Shown in pieces: positions 1-8,489 of a DNA stretch of 64,000 nt. Origin of the DNA: Verrucomicrobiaceae bacterium (GTDB lineage: Bacteria > Verrucomicrobiota > Verrucomicrobiia > Verrucomicrobiales > Verrucomicrobiaceae); contig CANNQP010000023.1 in the NCBI GenBank assembly GCA_947507875.1, forward strand, positions 1-64,000, read 5' to 3'. The translations under genes were made by a program, and so were the position numbers. How positions within the stretch are numbered: position 1 is the first letter of the stretch; each line of letters begins with the position of its first letter. Below the pieces are notes generated by a model. The model ran no database searches, was not told the DNA's origin, and worked only from the letters and a program-made list of their open reading frames with translations.

Positions 1-137
1 ACCTTGCTGAGGCGGTTCTTGAGACCCCAGTCGTACTGGTGGGAACCTTTGAGGAAGAAGCCCGGCGTTTGCTGGGGCGTGTCGAGGAAGTATTCCTTTT
101 CCTTCTTGTCAGCAGCGGAGGTGGTGATGTCGGCCAT
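1..137 (-). CDS. class I aldolase, LsrF/DhnA-FbaB family (5' part only)
   Basis: Only the first 45 codons lie in the window; the gene reads off the left edge. The ATG is at 137, and the peptide begins [17 protein letters not shown]. The stretch [16 protein letters not shown] matches the N-terminal region of the LsrF/DhnA-type class I aldolases, where E. coli LsrF has KGCGSLDWGMQSRLAR. Members include class I fructose-bisphosphate aldolase and the LsrF thiolase, which use a Schiff-base lysine that would be outside this window. Glycolytic or gluconeogenic aldolase is the likelier role in an organism of this type, but the part seen cannot decide between family members. The ABC permease gene is divergent, 207 bp away. 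Confidence 0.7.
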   Translation of the reverse strand, partial: MADITTSAADKKEKEYFLDTPQQTPGFFLKGSHQYDWGLKNRLSK

Positions 138-162
138 GGTGGTTAGGTTTCGAATGCTAAAG

Positions 163-181
163 CTATCGTGAAACGCGATAG
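163..181. promoter_or_regulatory. small dyad upstream of the aldolase gene
   Basis: CTATCG and CGATAG form perfect 6-bp arms around a 7-nt loop, 26 bp before the aldolase ATG, in the 207-bp divergent region 138-344. It may be an operator or a leader hairpin. The rest of 138-344 holds no open frame or clear promoter that I could recognise. Confidence 0.25.
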
Positions 182-344
182 TGAGCACGATTGCCCTGGG
201 TGCAAGCCTAGATGCAGAACGCAAATTACAGATCGTAGAAATCTTTAGATTGGGAGTCGACCGGCTAAACCCAAAGAATTCTTGTTTAAGACCTCAAATT
301 CAGACAAAAAGAGTGACAGTTAGCCTTCTACTTCGTAGTGCCTC

Positions 345-1106
345 ATGGAGATGAAGAAAGTAAATGCCGGAGCACTTGGCCTGCTAGGAAGCATAATGCT
401 TCTAGGTGTTCTTTGCTTCGCACTCTATGCGACTTTCGCATCAGTTCACTATCGTTGGAATTGGCAGTCACTTTGGGAATACCGTATGCAATTCCTTCAT
501 GGTTGGCTGACGACCCTGATCATCTCTGGGGGAGCCATGTTCGTCAGCATAATACTTGGCTTTGCCTTGATGTTGGGATGCCGCTCGATTTTGCAACCTG
601 TGCGTTTTTTTTGCACAGGAACTGTAGAAATCGTGCGTGGGTCTCCGCTACTCGTCCAGCTACTGATTGGCTACTACGTCATCGCCACAGCGGTCGGAGT
701 GAGCGATCCTACACTGGTTGGCACTTTATTGTTAGGTTTGTTCGAGGCCGCTTACCTAGCAGAAATCTTTCGTGGTGCCGTGGAGAGCATCGGTCGAAGC
801 CAATGGGAAGCATCTAAGGCTGTTGGCTTTGATAAAGCGCAGACTTACCGATTCGTGATCATTCCTCAGGCAGTTCGCCGTGCGTTACCTGGCACAACAG
901 GAGAACTGGTCTCTCTAATCAAATCATCTTCCCTATTATCGGTAATCGGCATTGAAGAATTAGTGCAAAAAGTGCGTGTCATGAACAGCGCCAGTTACAC
1001 TGCTCTGGAGGGTTATTTACCACTGGCGATTGCATACCTGGTGGTAACCTTACCACTATCTTGGACGGCACGCCGCCTAGAACAAAAATTCACTTATGAA
1101 ACTTGA
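345..1106 (+). CDS. amino-acid-type ABC transporter permease (HisM family)
   Basis: This 253-residue inner-membrane protein has several hydrophobic segments (about 8-32, 53-78, 104-135 and 223-240). It carries the EAA loop of importer permeases at about residues 155-182 (EASKAVGF...IIPQAVRRALP), which docks on the ATPase. The ESIGRSQWEA and KSSSLLSVIGIEEL stretches are typical of polar amino acid (HisM/GlnP) permeases. ATG 345 is followed by another ATG at 351, and neither has a clear ribosome-binding site. The stop overlaps the ATPase start by 11 bp, indicating coupled translation. No periplasmic binding protein gene lies beside the pair, so the substrate cannot be inferred from context. Confidence 0.88.
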   Translation: MEMKKVNAGALGLLGSIMLLGVLCFALYATFASVHYRWNWQSLWEYRMQFLHGWLTTLIISGGAMFVSIILGFALMLGCRSILQPVRFFCTGTVEIVRGSPLLVQLLIGYYVIATAVGVSDPTLVGTLLLGLFEAAYLAEIFRGAVESIGRSQWEASKAVGFDKAQTYRFVIIPQAVRRALPGTTGELVSLIKSSSLLSVIGIEELVQKVRVMNSASYTALEGYLPLAIAYLVVTLPLSWTARRLEQKFTYET

Positions 1107-1833
1107 AGCCCATCAGCTCATCAAACGCTATGGTAGCTTCGTTGCCCTTGATGGTGCCAGTTTTCGTACAGGAGATCAGGCACGTGTGGTAGCATTGCTA
1201 GGACCAAGTGGTGGGGGAAAATCGACATTGCTACGTGTCCTAGGCGGGCTTCTGCTACCTGATTCTGGGCAAGTGAAGGTGGATGACGTGCCTTTGCCGA
1301 TAGACGAGATGGGTGCGCTTCGCGCGCTACGTGGTAACGGCTTCGTGTTTCAAGGCTACAATCTTTTCCCCCATCTGAGTGCTTTGGAAAACATCACTCT
1401 TCCCCTTCTGGCAGTGCATCGGTGGAGCCCCCATGATGCTAAGCGACGCGCGGTTGAATTGCTGGCTCGCCTAGGCTTGGCTGATCATGCCAACAAGCGC
1501 CCAGCTGAATTATCGGGCGGTCAACAACAGCGCGCTGCGATTGCGCGCGCACTTGCGCCTAAACCCTCGTTACTGTTGCTTGATGAACCCACCTCAGCCC
1601 TTGATCCCGTCATGACTGGTGAAGTGCTTGATGTGATTCGTGAATTGGCAGAAAGCGGCCAACAGATCGTCCTCGCGACGCATGAAATCAGCTTTGCACG
1701 CAAAGTCGCCGATTGGATTGTGTTTTTGTCCCATGGTCAGGTAGATGTCTCCTGCACCGCTAACGAGTTTTTCCAAAAAACGCAGAGCATGAAAGCACGA
1801 GACTATCTTCAAGGCTTATGTCGCTATCGTTAA
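1096..1833 (+). CDS. amino-acid-type ABC transporter ATP-binding protein (GlnQ family)
   Basis: This 245-residue ATPase powers the permease encoded just upstream. Walker A is GPSGGGKST (about residues 36-44). The Q-loop is in VFQGYNLFPHLSALENI, the signature is LSGGQQQRAAIARAL, and Walker B with the D-loop is LLLLDEPTSALDP. The switch histidine is in LATHEISFAR. The order and spacing are those of HisP/GlnQ ATPases of polar amino acid importers, and the length is normal for the family. It overlaps the permease gene, so the two form one operon. Confidence 0.9.
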   Translation: MKLEAHQLIKRYGSFVALDGASFRTGDQARVVALLGPSGGGKSTLLRVLGGLLLPDSGQVKVDDVPLPIDEMGALRALRGNGFVFQGYNLFPHLSALENITLPLLAVHRWSPHDAKRRAVELLARLGLADHANKRPAELSGGQQQRAAIARALAPKPSLLLLDEPTSALDPVMTGEVLDVIRELAESGQQIVLATHEISFARKVADWIVFLSHGQVDVSCTANEFFQKTQSMKARDYLQGLCRYR

Positions 1834-1917
1834 GCTTGTTCAAAAGGCGCGATGGCTTAGCGGCTTTTCGCCAAACTATGTGTCTAAATTTGAACTTACT
1901 TCTTGTTTCAAAAACTC

Positions 1918-2667
1918 ATGACTTTACGTGAACCTGAAATTGTTGAAATCAAAACGCCCAGCGGCCCAATGCGCACCAAAGTATTGCGTCCAGCGGACGC
2001 AGGAACATACCCTGGGCTACTTTTTCATTCCGAGATTTTTCAAATAACTGGCCCCATTCAGAGAACCGCAGCCTTTTTGGCTGGCCATGGTTTTGTTGTC
2101 GCTATTCCCGAAATTTATCACGAGTTTTTACCTGCCGGCACTGTGCTCGCCTACGATCAATCCGGCTCAGATATTGGCAATCGATTGAAGGTCGAAAAAG
2201 CAATTCACGCTTACGATGCGGACAACAAAGCCGTTCTAGATTTCTTGGATCAACATGAAGCCTGCACAGGTCGAATCGGTTCCTTTGGTCCATGCATTGG
2301 TGGGCATCTGACCTACCGAGCCGCTTTGCTGCCAGAAGTATCCGCTGCAGCTTGCTTCTACCCAACCGATCTACACAAACATACTCTAGGACTCGGAATG
2401 AATGATGATTCTCTTGCGCGTGCAGCCGAAATTCATGGCGAATTGATGATGGTCTTTGGACGCCAAGATCCGCATGTACCAGCAGATGGACGTGAATTGA
2501 TCTACAAAACCCTGTCCGCTTCTGGTGTAAATTTTACATGGCATGAGGTCAACGCAGCCCACGCTTTCTTACGCGACGAAGGACTTCGCTATGATGCCGA
2601 ACTCTTTCATCAACTTCTTGGCATCACTGTTGATTTTTTTCGACGCGTGCTCGGCAAACCAAAATAA
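1918..2667 (+). CDS. dienelactone hydrolase family protein
   Basis: This is a cytoplasmic alpha/beta hydrolase of 249 residues if ATG 1918 is used (MTLREPEIVEIK); an upstream TTG at 1903 is less likely. The family includes carboxymethylenebutenolidase, which opens dienelactones in chlorocatechol breakdown, but many members act on other esters. The nucleophile elbow GPCIGG carries the catalytic Cys, the acid is the Asp in FGRQDPHVP, and the base is the His in NAAHAFLRDEG, so the Cys-Asp-His triad is complete. It follows the ABC ATPase by about 85 bp and may be co-transcribed. No aromatic degradation genes are nearby, so the substrate is unknown. Confidence 0.85.
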   Translation: MTLREPEIVEIKTPSGPMRTKVLRPADAGTYPGLLFHSEIFQITGPIQRTAAFLAGHGFVVAIPEIYHEFLPAGTVLAYDQSGSDIGNRLKVEKAIHAYDADNKAVLDFLDQHEACTGRIGSFGPCIGGHLTYRAALLPEVSAAACFYPTDLHKHTLGLGMNDDSLARAAEIHGELMMVFGRQDPHVPADGRELIYKTLSASGVNFTWHEVNAAHAFLRDEGLRYDAELFHQLLGITVDFFRRVLGKPK

Positions 2668-2769
2668 GCTCGTGAGAAGTCGCTCTTTTCGGACCTTAAA
2701 TTGAACAAGCCTTGTCTCTCCAAACTAATCCAAGATTTGGCCTGCCCTCTAAAAATGGGACAGAGATAG

Positions 2770-3003
2770 AAGGTAGTTCTGGCTCCGAAACCCAAACCTG
2801 GAAAAGAGCAGAACAGCATAAAAAGAAGCCGTTTTAGCGAAGAGAAGATCGTGAGTATCCTGCGCGAGGCGCAGAATGGGATAAAGGTCAAAGACTTGTG
2901 TGCGCGTCACAACATCATCAAGCAGACCAACTTTGAGGGGAGCACTACAAAACATCGAACTCAAGATCGCCAGAACTACATCTTTAATGTGTCCTATCTC
3001 TGA
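2770..3003 (+). pseudogene. relic of an IS3-type transposase OrfA
   Basis: The frame is open from after the TAG at 2767 to the TGA ending at 3003 but lacks a convincing start. Its middle reads KRSRFSEEKIVSILREAQNG, then IKVKDLCARHNI, which is the helix-turn-helix opening of IS3-family OrfA proteins. After about 38 recognisable residues the match ends abruptly and no OrfB follows, so most of the element is deleted. A GGGACAGAGATAG sequence near 2757 and a GTGTCCTATCTC sequence near 2989 face each other and may be worn terminal repeats; this is weak. The relic fills the 387-bp gap between the hydrolase gene and the polysaccharide block. Confidence 0.65.
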
Positions 3004-3054
3004 GAACAGGCCAGGCCAGTAAGCGGAATTCCTTTATCTTCAAAGACCAACTTC

Positions 3055-3906
3055 TTATGATTTAACCAGACAAACGGTCACACCCAAAAATAGTCTTTGA
3101 CTCAATTTCCAAGCTATACTTTTCGGCAAATAACCAACCACACTTTCGATGCATAACGTGGCAAATGTAAAAAGCGAGTTATCCCATCGGCGACCAAACC
3201 GATAAACAAACATCTTGTTAAAACCATGCTTATTCCCCAAACTCTTGAGCTCACGATAGGTCCACTCATGCATATGAAAACCTTCAGGCTTTTCTGAAAA
3301 GTATCTTGAGATATCATGGGGCCCCGAGAATGCATGGGGTGTGTCCAGGATGTAAACTCCACCTTGTTTGAGAGCCTTTGCGACCAAATCAAAATGGGGA
3401 TCCACATCATCAGGATGAAGATGCTCTAAAAACTGATAGCTGAACGCTACATCAACACTTTGAGGTTCGATATCAAGATTAAGCCCATCAAAGACAACCA
3501 TCTCGAAGTTATCTTGCACATGCATTCCAGGCTCTCTTTGGTCTGAAATATCCGCTGCATAGACCTTTTTGACATCCTTGGCGACTTCGCAGGCAAGTTT
3601 ACAATCCCCCGGCGCAATCTCCATAAAGATCGTCTCGGGTGTTAACTTACCCTGCAAAATCAACTTGCGTGCGGCAACTGTTTTAGCGCTTTCTTCATCA
3701 CTTACACGCCTGGTCAAACGAGGATGGTCTGGGACTTGGCGAAACAATTCGCCATAAAGCTCAGGAAACAAATTCAGACGCTCAGCTCTCGTGCTAATTC
3801 GAAGTTGGTCTGCTAATTTTTTTTCGACCAGGTAATGATTGGCTAATTGCGAATGACGGCGGCCCGTCTTGGATATATCACGAATGCATTCAGGAAGAGT
3901 CGCCAT
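3055..3906 (-). CDS. class I SAM-dependent methyltransferase
   Basis: This 283-residue protein starts at ATG 3906, five bases after the stop of the preceding ligase-like gene; a TTG at 3948 would add 14 residues inside that gene. The central region has a degenerate SAM-binding loop (FMEIAPGDCKLACEVA) followed by the acidic strand end VYAADIS. Next comes VDVAFSYQFLEHLHPDDV, the post-IV region of type 11 methyltransferases. It is the last gene of the polysaccharide block, so modification of a sugar or lipid-linked intermediate is plausible, but the substrate is not shown. The first 90 residues before the fold are not recognised. Confidence 0.75.
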   Translation of the reverse strand: MATLPECIRDISKTGRRHSQLANHYLVEKKLADQLRISTRAERLNLFPELYGELFRQVPDHPRLTRRVSDEESAKTVAARKLILQGKLTPETIFMEIAPGDCKLACEVAKDVKKVYAADISDQREPGMHVQDNFEMVVFDGLNLDIEPQSVDVAFSYQFLEHLHPDDVDPHFDLVAKALKQGGVYILDTPHAFSGPHDISRYFSEKPEGFHMHEWTYRELKSLGNKHGFNKMFVYRFGRRWDNSLFTFATLCIESVVGYLPKSIAWKLSQRLFLGVTVCLVKS

Positions 3907-3911
3907 AACTT

Positions 3912-5390
3912 TTAAAAGGAAATGAAGTTTTTCATAATCTCGGCCCAAACGTAAAGCACTGCTTCAAATAGACCCAAAATAAGTAGAAGGTCGAGCCACC
4001 CGATCTTCCGCCAGCGAAGCCAAGCTTCTTGGGCATTGATTGCTATTTTTGAAGAGCTACCGTCTACTTCTAAAGTTTTCGATAAACTTGATGATCTATC
4101 ATGTTGATTGTTATCCATGTGATCATTAGGAACCACTTTCGAGTAAGCCAGTCTATACTGTCCCTGAGGTTGTGGAACTAAAGAAAAATGAGAGTTGTTG
4201 CCCTCATGTTCCGCATTGCTTGATCGATAGTCAGTTTTTAGCATCTGCCGCTGGAAGGCAGCAATTGCACCTGCAATGAAAAAAAAGTCCGTATGATAAG
4301 CTCGATCAATCATCCAAGCCGAAGACGCATAGGAACAAAAAAGCGAAAGTAGTGCTCTTTGGTTTCGCTGGGTCTCAATATCTTCCAGAGGTGGCCTTGC
4401 AAAATAGACAACGCGTCCATTAACATATAAAATCGCCAAGAACAGAAACAGTCCTGGATAGCCCAAATCCGCTCCCACATTCACATAAGAACCATGGGTA
4501 GCCTTGCGGATGGATCCCATTTGAGGAATCGAAACCCAAGCTTCAAATTTTTTCCATCCTTCACCCACAAAGGTGTTTTCCATTGTTGAGTGAGCGATCC
4601 GCCAGATAGCAAGGCGCCCAGCAATGCCATCCTCCTGTGAACTCAGGGTACTCATTCGCGGCAGCAGTTTAATTGCAGCCACACCGGCTGTTAAGGCTAA
4701 TACAACAACTAATGACTGGATGACCAACCTTTTACGAAACAAAAAAACGATTCCAAAAGCCGCAAAACCACACAAATAGGCTCCCTTGGACTGAGTGAGA
4801 TAAACACAAAAACCTGACGCAGCAATAACTAGCAGAGCTAGTAGCCTGGAAAGTAAACCTCGCTTCCACCAAAGCCAGACATAGGCGATCGGAATCAAGG
4901 CGACAACACCGTGTCCTAACGAATTAGGATTGTTGAAAATCCAAGTATTGAGAGCCAACCTACCATCAAATAAATTCGTGAGGTCCGTAGAACCTTCCGC
5001 AAACTCAAAACCGTAATGCGTAGAGAGCGCGAAAACGACAACCACGATCAAGCCGAAAACCCAACAAGATAGGAAACCAGAAAGCTTTCTTGGTTGATCC
5101 AAAATCAATGCGGTCAGGAAGTAAAAAAAAGCGAATGGCAGAACTTCCTTGAAAGTATCAAAATACTCACCCGTGGTGTAGATGATCCAAAGCAAATAAA
5201 CCCAGATAAACGTATCATTCGGTGTTTGCAGGCTAAAGCTAACTTGATCCCTTTTGGCCCGACCAACCAAACCCAGCATCGCCACAATCATGGCATATTT
5301 AGCGAAACCTACACCCGCAAGACCTGTCATCCAATCCTGTGGGCGAATTAGCCACAGCAGTATGGCGACACATATTGCTACATAATCCAC
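3912..5390 (-). CDS. O-antigen ligase/polymerase-like membrane protein
   Basis: This 492-residue polytopic inner-membrane protein starts at GTG 5390 (MDYVAICVAILLWLIRPQDW). About ten hydrophobic segments fill residues 1-380. The periplasmic loop and the segment LTQSKGAYLCGF resemble the Wzy_C/O-antigen ligase family, which joins or polymerises undecaprenyl-linked glycans on the periplasmic side. The RPQDWMTGLAG opening recalls the putative O-glycosylation ligase branch. Residues 385-455 are hydrophilic, and a last hydrophobic helix (LDLLLILGLFEAVLYVW) ends the protein, which is unusual for the family. It lies 25 bp after the tyrosine kinase gene in the same direction. Confidence 0.75.
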   Translation of the reverse strand: MDYVAICVAILLWLIRPQDWMTGLAGVGFAKYAMIVAMLGLVGRAKRDQVSFSLQTPNDTFIWVYLLWIIYTTGEYFDTFKEVLPFAFFYFLTALILDQPRKLSGFLSCWVFGLIVVVVFALSTHYGFEFAEGSTDLTNLFDGRLALNTWIFNNPNSLGHGVVALIPIAYVWLWWKRGLLSRLLALLVIAASGFCVYLTQSKGAYLCGFAAFGIVFLFRKRLVIQSLVVVLALTAGVAAIKLLPRMSTLSSQEDGIAGRLAIWRIAHSTMENTFVGEGWKKFEAWVSIPQMGSIRKATHGSYVNVGADLGYPGLFLFLAILYVNGRVVYFARPPLEDIETQRNQRALLSLFCSYASSAWMIDRAYHTDFFFIAGAIAAFQRQMLKTDYRSSNAEHEGNNSHFSLVPQPQGQYRLAYSKVVPNDHMDNNQHDRSSSLSKTLEVDGSSSKIAINAQEAWLRWRKIGWLDLLLILGLFEAVLYVWAEIMKNFISF

Positions 5391-5415
5391 AGCGATTTAA
5401 ACGAAGACTTTGATT

Positions 5416-7686
5416 TTAAGCTTCCGAGTAGTTGTAACCAGGATCGTAATATTTAGGATAATAGGAAGAGTAATAATAATAGTTTTCCATCTTGTTGAGG
5501 TCTACACCATTCAACAAGAAACCATAGATAGGCACGCCAGTCATTGCGATTTGCTCAATGCCGCCCATGATGTCCCTGCGTGTGGTTTTCTCCGCGCGAA
5601 TCACAAATAAAACACCATCAACAATGGGTGTCACCGTTAAAGCATCAGCCAGTCCTAGAACAGGTGGGGTGTCGATAATAATCCGAGTATATTGCGTGCG
5701 CAGGCTATTCACGAGCTCAGCAAATCTTGGACGGCCTAACTCCTCCACAGCATTACTACTATAACCGCCCCTCACAACTACATCGAGATTGCTACCAGGA
5801 ATGTGAGATTTACAGTCTTCGATTGATAAGCTTTCCTTCTCTAAGTAAGAGCGCAGACCTTTGTGATCAGAGACATCCAATAAACTCTCGATGCGCCCAC
5901 GCCTTAGGTCAGCATCAATTAAAATTGTCTTCTCTCCGGCTTCAGCAAATGATCGGGCCAGAACCGAGCTAGCTACAGTCTTTCCTTCACCAGGTCTGGA
6001 ACTCGTGACCAAAATCACCTGGCATTTATTCTCTTTTGAGACATGCAAAGGCATACTGGTCCGGACAATACGGAAGGATTCTCGTAAATCATAACCCGTC
6101 GTGGAAGGAGTCTGACCAGTAATAAATAAACGCCTAAAGTCGTCCGTGACCTGACTCAGCGGAAGAACACCAAGAGCGTGAAGACCAGTAATCTGTTCAG
6201 TGTCTGAGACTAATGATGTAGAAGATTTAAATTTCTCGAAACTATAACTAACTCCACCGGCAAGCGCTAAACCAAGAAAAAGTCCATACATCAATAAGGA
6301 TTTTTTGTTTGGCGACACTGGATCGTCGTCACGCAACATGGTGAATCCTTGAAAACTAAGATCAGAATCTAGATCGCTACCAGTATAGTCCATCTCGGTA
6401 ACCTTCTGCTTCAATTTAGCATATGCATTTTCCCATGCAATACGACCGCTAGACAGAAGATAGTAGTCTTGTTTGTAACGATCAAAGTCATTTAAAACAC
6501 GCCTATAATCTGGCATTTTTTTCTGCAAATCTTCAAATTTGGAATCCAAATGTTTTCTTTCCAGCATGAATGAAGATTTTGCGGTGCGGTATTCGTCTTC
6601 TAAACTTAGCTCGAGTTGTGCAATACGGTTATTGACCGAACGCATGAGCTCATGACCTGGCAGATAATTAGCACTAAGCTGTTCGCGCTCCTGGCGTGCA
6701 GCCCGTAGTTCTCTTTCAGTTTTCTCCCAAGGCTCCAGTTCTTCAACCATGGAGGGAACAACAACGATCTGTGACGTCGCTCCATTTACATTCCCATTAG
6801 ACAAATTTCCACCGCTAGGTTGTCCCACCGTATCGTTAACCATGCTTTGCACTGTAGGTGGTGCGGTAGATACCACATTCTCTGGCAAGGAGTTGCGCAT
6901 GATTGAACCGACTGGGACAGGTTTACCCTTAACTTTTTTGATCAATGATAATTTTTCAACGGTGGACAGCTCTTGTGATTCAAGGAGAGCAATAGCGTCA
7001 TCCATTGAATCCATTCTTGTTTTGATAGATAGCATTTCGCTAGGAACTTTTTCCACAGCGTTATTGCTAATATATTGGTCAATAATTTTATTATCCTCTT
7101 CAAATTTAGCCAAACTACTCCTATCGGCATAAATTTTGTTCTTCAAACCCTCCATCTCGCCGCTATAAGCATTTAATGCATTTTCTCGATGCTTAGCTTT
7201 CTGTGATAACATATACTTTTGATAGGCAGCGATCATCGCCTCAGGCCATTCTCTAACTATCCAAGGCTGATATCCGTATACCTCGACTTGAAAAAGGTTG
7301 CCTGGCATTGGTGATGCCCTAACCTTGGAAACAAACTTTTCACGAACATATTCATATTGGCCAGGCTGGGTCACTAATCCCATTTCACTAGCGGTTTGCT
7401 CGACCAACCAACGAGAGTTTAAAGCAGACTGCAAAACAAATTGAAGATGGGCCCACCGTCCTCTTCCAACCACTTCACTCGATTCGGAGCGAATAGGAGA
7501 ATATAAATCCGAATACGATACGATGGAACGCGAGTAAAAACCAGGCTTACCGTATGTGAGGTAGGCTGCGGCGGAAGAGAGTCCAAAAGCAAGGAAGAGT
7601 GCACCCAATTTCCAGTATTTGATATACTTCACAGAAACATGAAGCAGATCATGGAGTGTTTGTGATTGCTTCTTAATCTGTTGCAT
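5416..7686 (-). CDS. polysaccharide biosynthesis tyrosine autokinase (Wzc-like)
   Basis: This 756-residue inner-membrane chain-length regulator is fused to a bacterial tyrosine kinase. It has a Wzz-type N-terminal helix (about 28-48), a long periplasmic coiled-coil part with a Pro/Asn-rich insert (about 260-310), and a second helix near 465-485. The kinase follows: Walker A SRPGEGKT (563-570), Walker A' ILIDADLRR (588-596), Walker B IIIDTPP (669-675). The last 21 residues carry ten tyrosines, the autophosphorylation cluster whose phosphorylation cycle controls polymer length and export. It follows the Wza-like gene by 38 bp, as in capsule and exopolysaccharide operons. Confidence 0.93.
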   Translation of the reverse strand: MQQIKKQSQTLHDLLHVSVKYIKYWKLGALFLAFGLSSAAAYLTYGKPGFYSRSIVSYSDLYSPIRSESSEVVGRGRWAHLQFVLQSALNSRWLVEQTASEMGLVTQPGQYEYVREKFVSKVRASPMPGNLFQVEVYGYQPWIVREWPEAMIAAYQKYMLSQKAKHRENALNAYSGEMEGLKNKIYADRSSLAKFEEDNKIIDQYISNNAVEKVPSEMLSIKTRMDSMDDAIALLESQELSTVEKLSLIKKVKGKPVPVGSIMRNSLPENVVSTAPPTVQSMVNDTVGQPSGGNLSNGNVNGATSQIVVVPSMVEELEPWEKTERELRAARQEREQLSANYLPGHELMRSVNNRIAQLELSLEDEYRTAKSSFMLERKHLDSKFEDLQKKMPDYRRVLNDFDRYKQDYYLLSSGRIAWENAYAKLKQKVTEMDYTGSDLDSDLSFQGFTMLRDDDPVSPNKKSLLMYGLFLGLALAGGVSYSFEKFKSSTSLVSDTEQITGLHALGVLPLSQVTDDFRRLFITGQTPSTTGYDLRESFRIVRTSMPLHVSKENKCQVILVTSSRPGEGKTVASSVLARSFAEAGEKTILIDADLRRGRIESLLDVSDHKGLRSYLEKESLSIEDCKSHIPGSNLDVVVRGGYSSNAVEELGRPRFAELVNSLRTQYTRIIIDTPPVLGLADALTVTPIVDGVLFVIRAEKTTRRDIMGGIEQIAMTGVPIYGFLLNGVDLNKMENYYYYSSYYPKYYDPGYNYSEA

Positions 7687-7724
7687 ATCAAATGGATTAA
7701 ATGTCTGGATATCAGTGCTGAGGT

Positions 7725-8420
7725 TTACAGGCCAAACATTTTTTGGGGCACGACAATCATGTCACCTTCCATTAATTGCACGTCATTTGCTTCGCCTTCT
7801 TCAATAGCAGCAAAGTTCAAAACAATCCTCTGGCTTCCACCCATCACTTGCCGCCTAAGCAAAAATGATTTTTTCTTGTTCGCAAAACTAGAAAATCCAC
7901 CAGCATTGACAACTGCTTGCAACGCAGTCACGCTATTGCCAGCAATGCTAGGAACAAATTGCCTGCCCGTCTTGGCAATGCATCCGGAAAGATAAACTGT
8001 AACTCCAGACTGAGCACCCAGCTCGGAGTTGCCAGTTATTGTTACAGGATCAACAATGACTGTAGCTTTCTTAAGTTGCGTGGTTTGAAGTTCTTTCTGA
8101 ACAGCTTCTTCAACTTGTTTTAGCGAAAGCTGTGCAACTGCGATACGACCAAGTCGTGGTATAATGACATCTCCACTAGGACGTATCACGTATCGGCCAT
8201 TAAATGAACTGTCTTCAAGCACGAAAACCTCTAGAGCATCACCAACACTTGTTTTGTAATCAGAACCCACTCCCTGGTCAGCAGGTAATGGACGTGAAGC
8301 CTGAAAGTCTAAGCCTTCTGTATCATCAGACAACCGGGAGGAGTTGCTGCATGATGAAAACAAAGCAATACCAATAACGACACAAATCTGGATAATTGCG
8401 GTGGATGTAAAGCTAGGCAT
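7725..8420 (-). CDS. polysaccharide export lipoprotein (Wza-like)
   Basis: ATG 8420 gives a 231-residue precursor with a lipoprotein signal: a hydrophobic stretch ends in ALFSSC, with Cys24 as the lipid-modified residue. A GTG at 8444 would add eight residues before the signal and is less likely. Residues about 55-140 form the Poly_export domain (YKTSVGDALEVFVLED, RPSGDVIIPRLGRIAVAQLS), followed by one SLBB-type repeat (VTVYLSGCIAKTGRQF). Such proteins form the outer-membrane channel for capsule or exopolysaccharide. At this length it has one SLBB repeat and lacks the long C-terminal extension of E. coli Wza. The Wzc-like partner is the next gene. Confidence 0.88.
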   Translation of the reverse strand: MPSFTSTAIIQICVVIGIALFSSCSNSSRLSDDTEGLDFQASRPLPADQGVGSDYKTSVGDALEVFVLEDSSFNGRYVIRPSGDVIIPRLGRIAVAQLSLKQVEEAVQKELQTTQLKKATVIVDPVTITGNSELGAQSGVTVYLSGCIAKTGRQFVPSIAGNSVTALQAVVNAGGFSSFANKKKSFLLRRQVMGGSQRIVLNFAAIEEGEANDVQLMEGDMIVVPQKMFGL

Positions 8421-8489
8421 GGTTGAAATCGAATTAGCAGTCACTTAGTCAGTGAAATGCTTCAGCTATCATTAGCTTTCAAAGCAAAA

